A stretch of 64,000 nt of DNA, taken from contig JAGQIK010000496.1 of the NCBI GenBank assembly GCA_020431405.1, forward strand, positions 1-64,000. The letters are read 5' to 3'. The notes beneath the pieces are model-generated. The model was not told where the DNA came from and did not search any database. It saw nothing but the letters and a program-made list of their open reading frames with translations. This DNA is from Myxococcales bacterium (GTDB lineage Bacteria > Myxococcota_A > Polyangia > GCA-2747355). Shown piece after piece: positions 44,669 through 52,633 of this stretch (its first letter is position 1; every line of letters starts with the position of its first letter). The position numbers and the translations under genes are program-made.

Positions 44669-45577
44669 GTGCTACGTTACACCTATTCGCTGCTCCTCGG
44701 CGCGGTCGTGTGTGCTGGCTGCGTCCAGGACGTTCAATCAAACCCAGGCTCACCCAAGACAGAAAGCCCCCATCAGGCAACCGCGACGCGCCGGCCAACG
44801 GTCAGACGTCACCGCATGCACGCACCGCCCGTCGGTCGGCCGCTTCTTCCGTCCATCATCCTCGAGCCATCGGATCTCACGAGCATGACAGGACTGACCC
44901 CTGCGCGGGTGGTCTTGGCTCACCGACACGGCAAGACCATCGACGCAGCGCTCGTCCAGACGGTGCAGAGCTCCATGGAGCTTCGCGAGCTCGCAACAGG
45001 CCAGGTCGTCCCGGCCTCGGTCGTGATCGCTGGCGCCGGCGGGCCGCGCGTGACGCTCACGGTCACGCCCGCTTCAGCGTTGGCTGCAAAATGGTACGAG
45101 CTTCGCGTGCGCAGCGTTGACGGCACGCGCTTGGATGTCGCGCGCGCCAATGCCGGCGTCGTTGGTGGAGATCTCGTGTCGCGCTTCCACCCAGCAAACG
45201 CGCCCGTGTTGCAGGCGATCACCGTCTGCGACAAGAAGGCGGGCGTCAAGACGGTGACGCTCAGCTTTTCCGAGCGCGTCACAGCCAACACGCTGGCGTC
45301 CGACTCGGTGCGAATAACGCACGCGGGAAGGACCCAGGGGTGTCAAGGCTACGGCGACCTCAAGGCCGGCCTTCGCGTGATGTCGTTCATCTGCCAGGCA
45401 AGCGATCTCGCCCAGCAAGTCGACGTCGAGCTGGCGGCATCATTTCGGTCCGTTGATGGCCCAATTCTGACCGGCATCGACACGGCCCTGCGACCCAAGC
45501 ATACTTTCGATGTCAGTGCGCTAGCCCAGAGTGGACCTTGCCGAATCTACACACCACATCCTATCGCTACGCGCTAG
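44669..45577 (+). CDS. Lipoprotein with an Ig-like beta domain
   Basis: A 302-residue lipoprotein. GTG 44669 follows a strong AGGAGG overlapping the stop of the previous gene. The lipobox is VCAGC. The linker is Arg/Pro/His-rich, and two beta-sandwich-like segments follow (SMELRELATGQVVPASVVIAG, VKTVTLSFSERVTANTLAS), like bacterial Ig-like or SbsA-type domains. Three cysteines lie late in the protein. It is the fifth gene of the plus-strand run. Function unknown. Confidence 0.65.
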   Translation: MLRYTYSLLLGAVVCAGCVQDVQSNPGSPKTESPHQATATRRPTVRRHRMHAPPVGRPLLPSIILEPSDLTSMTGLTPARVVLAHRHGKTIDAALVQTVQSSMELRELATGQVVPASVVIAGAGGPRVTLTVTPASALAAKWYELRVRSVDGTRLDVARANAGVVGGDLVSRFHPANAPVLQAITVCDKKAGVKTVTLSFSERVTANTLASDSVRITHAGRTQGCQGYGDLKAGLRVMSFICQASDLAQQVDVELAASFRSVDGPILTGIDTALRPKHTFDVSALAQSGPCRIYTPHPIATR

Positions 45578-46590
45578 CGCTGTCGCTGGCACTCGTCGCC
45601 TGTCAGCGAGCGCCTGCACCGCAGGCCGATGGCGCCGACGACGCACGCGCTGACGCGATTGCCGACAGCAGCGATTCGACGCCCGCCGATGCTGGGCTGG
45701 ACGCGCCGGTCGAAGCGACGATTGATCAGAGACCGGACGTCGCTGCATGCCCACGCGGCTGGCACGTCGTGCCGTCGCCCTTCGACCGAGATCTTCGCGA
45801 TGTCTTTGTTGAAGCTGGAACCGTCTATGTCGTCGGCGACGCCGGCGTCGTCGCCTACCATCGCGCCGGTGCATGGCATCCATACCTGCTAGCCAAGGGG
45901 TTTAGCTATCAAGGCATCTACGTGCGGTCGACTGGAAGCAGGATCTTGACGGTCGGCTGGCGCTTTGCGGTGGAGTTCGAGGGCAGCGGCTGGAAAACCA
46001 ATCAGCTCGACAGCACCGGTACGCTATATGCGGCATGGCTCGATCCGTCGGGCACCGCGCTCGCCGCGGGCGGCAATGGCCTTCGCACGCTGCTCTATCG
46101 CCGAAGCGGACCCGACTGGAGCGAAGTGAAGCTGCCGTCAGAGCTTGGCCTTGGACGGACGTTTGTCGCCATCGCCTCCGACAGTCAAGGGCCGGTGCTC
46201 CTTGCGCGCGCCGAAAGCGCTGCAACCAGCATGGTCGTACGATATGCGTCGGGACCTGATGCCCTGCTCGTGACCCGCCACGACCTACGCGGCATCGGTG
46301 CGCACTCAGACCACCTGATCGTCGTCGGTGACGACGCCGCGCTCCGCTATGATGGTCAGCGCTGGCACGAGACGCCCCCGCCGACGGGCAGCCGCCTTCG
46401 CGGCGTCTGGCTCGCGAACACGCATCGGGGCTACGCCGTGGGCATGGCCGGCCTCATCCTCAGGCTTGATGGTGCATCGTGGCAACGCGAGCAGGCCCCC
46501 GTGAGCGTCGATCTTCTGGCCGTTCATGGCGAAGGGTCACAGATCTACGCCGTGGGCGCGACCGGCACCGTGCTGCGAAAGTGCGAATAG
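45538..46590 (+). CDS. Lipoprotein with a beta-propeller
   Basis: A 350-residue protein that needs a TTG start at 45538, overlapping the previous gene by 40 bases. No ATG or GTG fits before the signal RYALALSLALVAC. After an Asp/Ala-rich linker the protein is a repeated pattern of propeller blades (VFVEAGTVYVVGDAGVVAYHR, HRGYAVGMAGLILRLDG, IYAVGATGTVLRKCE), similar to Ycf48-like or photosynthesis-stability-type propellers. It is probably a surface binding protein and the last gene of the run. Confidence 0.65.
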   Translation: MPNLHTTSYRYALALSLALVACQRAPAPQADGADDARADAIADSSDSTPADAGLDAPVEATIDQRPDVAACPRGWHVVPSPFDRDLRDVFVEAGTVYVVGDAGVVAYHRAGAWHPYLLAKGFSYQGIYVRSTGSRILTVGWRFAVEFEGSGWKTNQLDSTGTLYAAWLDPSGTALAAGGNGLRTLLYRRSGPDWSEVKLPSELGLGRTFVAIASDSQGPVLLARAESAATSMVVRYASGPDALLVTRHDLRGIGAHSDHLIVVGDDAALRYDGQRWHETPPPTGSRLRGVWLANTHRGYAVGMAGLILRLDGASWQREQAPVSVDLLAVHGEGSQIYAVGATGTVLRKCE

Positions 46591-46755
46591 GTCGCGCTCA
46601 CGAGCTAGCGGCCTAGCCCGCCCGCCCCAGCGTTCACCGCTGGTGGTGAATCTCCACGGCCGCGCCCGTAGCGCACGCGCTGCGACCATTGTCGCAGCTT
46701 CTGACAACTCTGCGCTATGTCAACTCGCGCTCGCCTGACGTTGAAGAGAAGCGGG

Positions 46756-48918
46756 CTACGGGTAGGTCATGTCCTCGAGGTATGCGGAGGCAACGAAGCT
46801 CTTCCTCTCGTACAAAGACCGCAGCGTAGCGTGGGAGATCTCGTCGATGTGCGCCCAGCCGATGCTCTCGCCGTTGCCGTCAAGCCACGCGCTCTGCCAG
46901 ATCTCTGCGAGGTAGACAGCCCCCTCGGCGACAACGTCGATTGTAGCCTGGCCCACGGCGGCCCACAGCGCATCGTTGGTGTTCGCTGTCTGTTTGGCCG
47001 CCACGTAGGCGTCGATGATCTGTCGCGGGCTGAGCACGGAACGTACGTAGCGCATCAGCTCGACGGTTGCCTCGGCAGCGCGCCGCGTGCCGGTGAAGCG
47101 AGAGGTGATCTGCCGGTCTGCGAGCACCGTGTTTACCCCCGACACGATTTGTCGACGGTACCTGTCCATCATCTTGGTCTCGTATTGCGAGTGCACCCCC
47201 TTCTCGTCACTGGTGCTGCCATCATGCAGGTGCGAGGCATGCAGGGGCTGCGCGGCATCGCCAACGTAGTGAGCCAAGATCCCCGCGGCGGCCACATAGT
47301 TTGCGACCTTCTTGGCGCGTACGAAAGACACCATCTCGCGGTAGAACTGCGCTACCCGAAACGGAAGCGAGCCCATTCGGCTTCGCGGCACGCCGAGGCT
47401 TTCGTAGAACTGACGCCAGGTCGCGATGTCGAGCGTGCCGCGCTCGTAGAGGCTCATCAGCGTCTTTCCGGCAAACGCCCCTCGCCCTTCTTGGTCCATG
47501 TCGGCAAAGTGTCCGGACTTTTCGCGAGCACCACGCACGTTGGACTTCTTCCACAGCAGGTCCGACACGTCTGCCAGCGCGACGAACGCACTCGCTCCCG
47601 TGGGAAAGCGCTTGTTGCGCCGGTCAGCATCACTGAGACCGATGTTTTCGCGGTTGCGCTGCAGAAGTTCGTACAGCTTCGGCGCAGAGACGAGATCGCA
47701 GGCGGACGCGCCAACCTGATAATGGCCCATCTTGCCCCAGGTCTCTGACGGGCTGACGTTCCAGTCGTGGACCACCTCGACGCGAAGCTCTCGCAAGATC
47801 GTCGACAGATTGCTCGCGAGCGCGAACTGCGACGCGTGCTGATCGCTCTCGTCGACAAACGCCGTGCCTCCCCACTGCATCGCGAAGGGGCGAAACGTTC
47901 CGACGCCGTCATCGTCTTTCTGCTCGTTATCGCCATCGTCGAAGAACCAGAGGGTTCCAGAGTCGCCATGACGCGTCGGAACTGTGCTTTCGCCATCGCG
48001 TGGGCCGACAAGAAAGTCAGTTGCGTAGTCGTTTCCCCCCACCGAACCATAGCGGTAGAAAAGCCCCTTGATAACACCTTCCAGCGGCCCGGCGAGTGGA
48101 CTGAAGGCGCGCACGGGTCGCTCGATGAGGTCGAGCGTCACGGCGCGCGAGTGCAGATCGACCAGACGCCCCACCTTACCCACGCCGTAGACTTGGGAGC
48201 TCCAGTCATCGATCCGGTCAACGCGGATCAGGCCTGCGTCGAGGTTCATCGTTGTACTCGATGCTGCCAAGTCTGGGTAGGCGTCCGCGAACCGCAGGTG
48301 TCGTACCGATAGCGCTTCCGCTTCGCCCACGCGATACCGCTCTCCAAGGCTACTAGCCCAGGCCACCTGCCCCGCAGGTCCTGCAACGTGCCGGTTAGTC
48401 AACGCAAATACGGAGTGCCCATCACTCACGAGCGCTCCAACCGCGCCGATGCGCGTCTGTCCCTGCACTTCGCTGATAATGGGATAGCCGCCACCGAGCA
48501 TGTGGCGACTCAGCTCACGCGGGTCGACGAAACGCTCGGCGATGGGCCGGCTGCGCGCGCAGACAACGCAGGTAGGAACGACGCGATCGTCGGGCAGATA
48601 AAGGCGGTTTGGCACGTACTGCTCTGGCGTGGACTGGATCTCGTTCAATGTGGGCCAGCGGTCTACGAATACCAACACACACGGCACCGACGCTTCTGTG
48701 ACGGCGGAATTGGAAAGCGTCCGTTCGCGGTCACGTGCATCGGGCCACGCACGCTTGGGGTTGGCGTAATCTGGGTCGCTCTTGCGTACGAGGTAGCGGC
48801 CTATCGCGGTCGCCACCACGTTGTCTAGGTGTACGAGGTGTAGGTGGTATGCCTCGCGAGCTTCGAGCAGATCATCTACCGTGAGTCCCTCAAAACGATG
48901 CCTCAGCCCCGTCGACAT
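46756..48918 (-). CDS. Trypsin-like serine protease fused to an S1/P1-nuclease or phospholipase C-like zinc domain
   Basis: A 720-residue protein read from ATG 48918, preceded by GGAGGG. No signal peptide is seen, so it appears cytoplasmic. The middle part is a trypsin-like protease: His177 in ALTNRHVAG, Asp227 in NLDAGLIRV and Ser320 in RHGDSGTLWFF. The C-terminal part has the zinc signature of S1/P1 nucleases and bacterial phospholipase C: KSGHFADMD (468-475), LAHYVGDAAQPLH (549-560) and HSQYE (576-580). The first 150 residues are an unknown helical domain. I know of no standard family with this fusion. A self-processing effector is one possible reading. The frame is open to 49224, but that extension has no coding character. 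Confidence 0.75.
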   Translation of the reverse strand: MSTGLRHRFEGLTVDDLLEAREAYHLHLVHLDNVVATAIGRYLVRKSDPDYANPKRAWPDARDRERTLSNSAVTEASVPCVLVFVDRWPTLNEIQSTPEQYVPNRLYLPDDRVVPTCVVCARSRPIAERFVDPRELSRHMLGGGYPIISEVQGQTRIGAVGALVSDGHSVFALTNRHVAGPAGQVAWASSLGERYRVGEAEALSVRHLRFADAYPDLAASSTTMNLDAGLIRVDRIDDWSSQVYGVGKVGRLVDLHSRAVTLDLIERPVRAFSPLAGPLEGVIKGLFYRYGSVGGNDYATDFLVGPRDGESTVPTRHGDSGTLWFFDDGDNEQKDDDGVGTFRPFAMQWGGTAFVDESDQHASQFALASNLSTILRELRVEVVHDWNVSPSETWGKMGHYQVGASACDLVSAPKLYELLQRNRENIGLSDADRRNKRFPTGASAFVALADVSDLLWKKSNVRGAREKSGHFADMDQEGRGAFAGKTLMSLYERGTLDIATWRQFYESLGVPRSRMGSLPFRVAQFYREMVSFVRAKKVANYVAAAGILAHYVGDAAQPLHASHLHDGSTSDEKGVHSQYETKMMDRYRRQIVSGVNTVLADRQITSRFTGTRRAAEATVELMRYVRSVLSPRQIIDAYVAAKQTANTNDALWAAVGQATIDVVAEGAVYLAEIWQSAWLDGNGESIGWAHIDEISHATLRSLYERKSFVASAYLEDMTYP

Positions 48919-49808
48919 CTGCTCCCTCCATGCCGCGTTTAGCAAACGCGTCGCGTTCTTCAATTCACACCGCAAGGCACCAGTCAGAAGTACCGCAGGC
49001 AACGCTCTCCGTGTCGCTTCAGTGCCCGATTGGGCCCCAGGTCGCCTTCCTAGCCAAGCGAACTGCACTAGTCCGCTATATGCAAAACGAGATAAAAGTT
49101 CATATACGCAGCTATTTAGTGCTGCATAGCGACGACGGCGACGATGGACTCGCACACCAGTTGAGCCGACACGACCGTCCGTCCCAGTGCCTCTTGCGTC
49201 GTGCCGGGTAGGCGTCCGCAGCAACTGCGGAGCGTCGCTCGTGTCGTTTCACGGTGCGAGCCCGCTCTACTTCGGTCCAGAAAGAGCTCTCTCGCCTCTA
49301 GACTCCGGCGAGCCTTCACATCGAGGCGGCGTCGGATCATGTCTGCTGAGATCGCGTTTCCTCTGGGTTTGGCAGACCGGAGGTCACGCCATTTCCGACG
49401 GAATCTGCGACACGCCTTGCAACCACTCTCACTGGCACGTCGAGAGGCTCGGCATACGCTCACGCCTACATCACGCCACGCATTCCCTGACTGAACGGTA
49501 GCAAGGTCACGCGCAGCATCGCGCCGGACAACAAGAAGCGGCGCGGCTGGGAGAATAGAGAGAATCGGTTCGGAACGGCAGCCCGCCATCGCTGTGATTC
49601 TCCGCCCCTCTAGCGCGACGCGGGTTCCGCGCATGTTTCACATAGCCGCGGAAAGCCCGGTCCACCAAGCTGCCCCACGTAGCTGCGATGGCGTCACGAA
49701 AGCCCCGGTCTCTATGCGGTAACGCCGATTATTGTCGCCACCGCGGGGCTCCGCCGTCCGCCGCGCGTTTGATATTCGTCGCGTCGCCTCGTTCGATAGA
49801 AATGGTTG
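48919..49808. other. Long region with no recognisable gene
   Basis: 890 bases between two minus-strand genes. Frames of 172 codons (minus, 49116-49634) and 104 codons (plus, 49187-49501) are rich in Arg, Ser and Cys and read like random high-GC frames. The region may hold the promoter of the protease fusion gene and decayed sequence. I see no repeat or RNA gene. Confidence 0.5.
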
Positions 49809-51167
49809 TCATTCGATGCCCAGCTTCGGCGCGACGACGTTGAAGATCTTCTTGAACAGAGCCAGGTCGACGACGGCGCCGACAAACCACGTTACCTCCG
49901 CCCGGTCGTGAGTCACGACCGGGCCGCTAAGAGGCTGACCTTCACGCAAGTCCTGCCCAAGTTTCGGCAGCACATTCAGCGCCACGCCGACGGCGACGCC
50001 GAGCCCCAGCGGCCACTGAAGCACGCCGCCTAGGTACCAGCGCAATGCCGGGTCGCGCAGGCTAGTACCAAGCAGCAGACCGACAACAGGACACAGACTT
50101 GAGCGATCGTCGCGTATGCCGAAGGGATACGCCAGCATCGAGAGCACTACATCGACGTTGGGGCCTTGATCACGTGTTATACGTGACACACCGTCGTCGC
50201 CGACGGCTAGTCCAAAGCTACGTTCGGCGAGGTGTGTGTAGCTCATCAAGACGCCGACAGAGAAAAAACTCGTTCCTGGAATCGAGAAGGTCTTCGTGCG
50301 CTGCTGCTCGCGCACCCTGCACTTGGTTTGACCCGTGGCGAATATCGACTCCGGATGCGGTTCGGCGACGACCTTGATGATCAGCGCACTGACGTTGACA
50401 AGCCTGAGGTGAAACGTTGCGGACACGATCCATGGGTTGTCATTCTTGCTTGCCTTGAATGCCGCCTTCTCGCCTGAGCGCAGGAGTCGGTGACGCTCTG
50501 TCTTGACGTCCAGCGTGTAGAAGGCCGCTTCAAGAGTCCGCGTGTACAACGAGATGGTCACAGACTGACCCTGGCGTAGGGCCTTCCACTTGGCCTTGGG
50601 GTGGGTGATCAGTCGCCCGCTGGGACTTAGACATAGATGCGCGTGCTCGCCATCATTGCTGTTGCACGTCTTGTCGAGCTTACTAGCTTCGTCCGTCGTC
50701 GGACGAAGCTGTGCGTCCGTGCAGTAGGCCAAGTCGGTAGCGTCTTTCGCCGCGGGCAGAGTCGTCGGAGTATTGTTCAAGGCCGGTTGGCTTGCTGGCG
50801 GCTTGTTGGCTTTGCCGACCACTACCGCGCTCGTCAGCGTCTTCTTCCTGTTTCCTTGGCGGTAGGTTGCTGTAATGTCTATCTGGACGCCGGCGAAGGA
50901 TGGGTCGATGACGATCCGTCTTCTTCCCTTCCGCTTGAGTCGCACGTCCTTGCGAGGGCGATTCTTCGGAGCTAGCGAGATGTCCACGGAGCGGTCGACG
51001 TCATTCACCAACTCGAGAGTTTGGCCGACGTCGATCGAGGCCCGTTTTGGGCTGAGTCCTGCTACCGTGACCTTTAGCGTCACAATTTTCGGTGTGCCGC
51101 TCGGCTTCTGAGCGTGTGTCACAGCCGGCGCGCAAAGCGCGACGATTAGGATCCATCGGTGCATCAT
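49809..51167 (-). CDS. Exported protein, possibly with an outer-membrane beta-barrel end
   Basis: A 452-residue protein with a signal peptide (MMHRWILIVALCAPAVTHAQ). The first 120 residues are a basic beta domain (KIVTLKVTVAGLSPKRASIDVGQTLELV). A Thr/Pro linker follows, then a cysteine-containing part, and the last 160 residues alternate in a beta-barrel-like way (FFSVGVLMSYTHLAER, CPVVGLLLGTSLRDPALRWYLGG). Its ATG overlaps the upstream stop by four bases. Function unknown. Confidence 0.6.
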   Translation of the reverse strand: MMHRWILIVALCAPAVTHAQKPSGTPKIVTLKVTVAGLSPKRASIDVGQTLELVNDVDRSVDISLAPKNRPRKDVRLKRKGRRRIVIDPSFAGVQIDITATYRQGNRKKTLTSAVVVGKANKPPASQPALNNTPTTLPAAKDATDLAYCTDAQLRPTTDEASKLDKTCNSNDGEHAHLCLSPSGRLITHPKAKWKALRQGQSVTISLYTRTLEAAFYTLDVKTERHRLLRSGEKAAFKASKNDNPWIVSATFHLRLVNVSALIIKVVAEPHPESIFATGQTKCRVREQQRTKTFSIPGTSFFSVGVLMSYTHLAERSFGLAVGDDGVSRITRDQGPNVDVVLSMLAYPFGIRDDRSSLCPVVGLLLGTSLRDPALRWYLGGVLQWPLGLGVAVGVALNVLPKLGQDLREGQPLSGPVVTHDRAEVTWFVGAVVDLALFKKIFNVVAPKLGIE

Positions 51168-51730
51168 CCGAGTTTCCTCATTGCGTCGGCCGGATGCCGC
51201 AAGTAGATGCGATTCCCTTGCGGGCTAAGTACTACCGAGCAGAGTGTGCCGATCAGCCACAGGTCGTACTCCTCTTCCACGTATACGGGTGAGCCCGAGT
51301 CGCCACCGGTGGGGAAGCTGTCTGTGTCCATTACGATCGTGCCATCGGATGCGAGCTCGCGGCAGAGCGTACCTGCCACGCGGCCACTACGCCCCGTGAT
51401 CGCCGTTGCTTCGTTTCCAAGGTATTCGGCGAGAGAGGCCTCGTCGACGAGCACGGGCGTCATCGGGCGCCACAGCGGAAAGTCGTCGACCCTAACGTCG
51501 GCTTGTGGCGTGAGCCGCGCAAGGTCGTTGCGGGCCTCATCCAGCACCGCGGACACGGTGGCGACGACGACATCAGGCGTCTCAGCGCAAGCGACCTGCT
51601 GGCCGACCTTGCACGCGTGGCCGGCCGTGTAGAGAGAGCGGTCGCTGGTACGAACAAAGCCCAGCGTCGCCGGCTCCTGCGCGGGTCCTACCAGAAGCAA
51701 CACGCCAGGGCGCAAGATCGTCTCGCCCAT
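51164..51730 (-). CDS. Compact trypsin-like serine protease
   Basis: A 188-residue protein with a readable catalytic triad: His38 in LYTAGHAC, Asp69 in EARNDLARL and Ser145 in PTGGDSGSPVYV. No signal peptide is seen. It lies 5 bases after the lipoprotein gene and overlaps the next gene by four bases, so the three are one operon. Small trypsin-like proteases without export signals also occur as activators in bacterial conflict systems, but here the partners are exported proteins, so the role is open. Confidence 0.75.
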   Translation of the reverse strand: MGETILRPGVLLLVGPAQEPATLGFVRTSDRSLYTAGHACKVGQQVACAETPDVVVATVSAVLDEARNDLARLTPQADVRVDDFPLWRPMTPVLVDEASLAEYLGNEATAITGRSGRVAGTLCRELASDGTIVMDTDSFPTGGDSGSPVYVEEEYDLWLIGTLCSVVLSPQGNRIYLRHPADAMRKLG

Positions 51731-51735
51731 GCCCG

Positions 51736-52275
51736 CTACTCGCCCTTTGCGTCGACACCACCATCTGTGCCGGCTTTACTCGCCGCATCGTCAGCGAGAG
51801 CATCTGTGCCAGCCCCATCTGCCGGCTCAGCGTCGTGTGCGGTGGGAGTCGTCGCGCGAGCGACTGGCCAAACGGCATCGTCGATTACGGCACCGGTGCA
51901 CGTTGACGCTGTGTCGCTGCCGCGTATCCGCACCACGCCACGCACGCGCGCGTCTGTGGAGAGCTCACCGTTGCCGGCGACTATGGTGATCCGCCCGCTG
52001 TCGGGAAGCGCCAGACAAGATCGGCCTGTTCCGAGCTTCGCAGCACCGATCTGCTCGACGCCGTAGTCGAGGTCCGCGCCCCGCCAATTGATCTCAAGCT
52101 CGGCGCCCGACTCCGTACCGGGCAAGTAGTCGGCAACGACGCCGATGAAGCGCCCATCGGCGGCGTTAACGCCAGTGAGAAACAGACGTCCGCGCTTTTC
52201 GTCAACACACGCCGAAAACGTCGTGATGGTGATCACGACGCCCACTACGAGTCTTACTCTTCGCACAGCCATCAA
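51736..52275 (-). CDS. Putative lipoprotein
   Basis: A 179-residue protein with signal region RLVVGVVITITTFSAC (lipobox FSAC). It has a small beta domain (GRLFLTGVNAADGRFIGVVADYL) and a C-terminal Ala/Asp/Gly-rich low-complexity tail from about residue 140. It is the first gene of a three-gene operon with the small protease and the barrel-like protein. Confidence 0.6.
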   Translation of the reverse strand: MMAVRRVRLVVGVVITITTFSACVDEKRGRLFLTGVNAADGRFIGVVADYLPGTESGAELEINWRGADLDYGVEQIGAAKLGTGRSCLALPDSGRITIVAGNGELSTDARVRGVVRIRGSDTASTCTGAVIDDAVWPVARATTPTAHDAEPADGAGTDALADDAASKAGTDGGVDAKGE

Positions 52276-52633
52276 TACTGCTTGTCAAGGTACTCAAAGG
52301 TTCGCATGCTTTGCAAGATCATAATGCGAAAAGAGGGCGGCCGTCAGATCGGGCGGGCGCTGGCGAAAGGACATCGTCGTCGACAACTCCAGCGTTCGTG
52401 CGCGTCGTCGAGATGATCAAGGTGCGCGAGGGCATTTGCTGAAGCCTCGGTGCCACACAGCCTGTCGTCGGAGCGTGCGGCCTAAGGATGCATAGCGCGC
52501 TCGCTGCTTCATATCGTGGCTACCACGACAGTGAGAGCTCGCGGTTAGTCGTTATTTCGCTGGATGCCTGCAGTCGGTTTGGAGGCATCTAGCTAGCTGC
52601 GATGCGGTTCACTTTGCCGCACGCGGAGGTGTG
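52276..52633. other. Divergent intergenic region before the phosphoesterase-GAF gene
   Basis: 358 bases between divergent genes. There is an AT-richer patch at about 52290-52335 that could hold promoters, but no clear -35/-10 pair. The Shine-Dalgarno GGAGG at 52625-52629 belongs to the plus-strand gene. No RNA gene is seen. Confidence 0.5.

Noticed and set aside
49116-49634. 172-codon minus-strand frame in the long gap
   Set aside because: Composition is Arg/Ser/Cys-rich without motif, and no ribosome binding site is visible.
51164-51730. AVAST type 1 protease subunit
   Set aside because: The type 1 system needs an adjacent STAND gene and a metallo-beta-lactamase gene; here the neighbours are exported proteins and the STAND gene is about 5 kb away on another operon.
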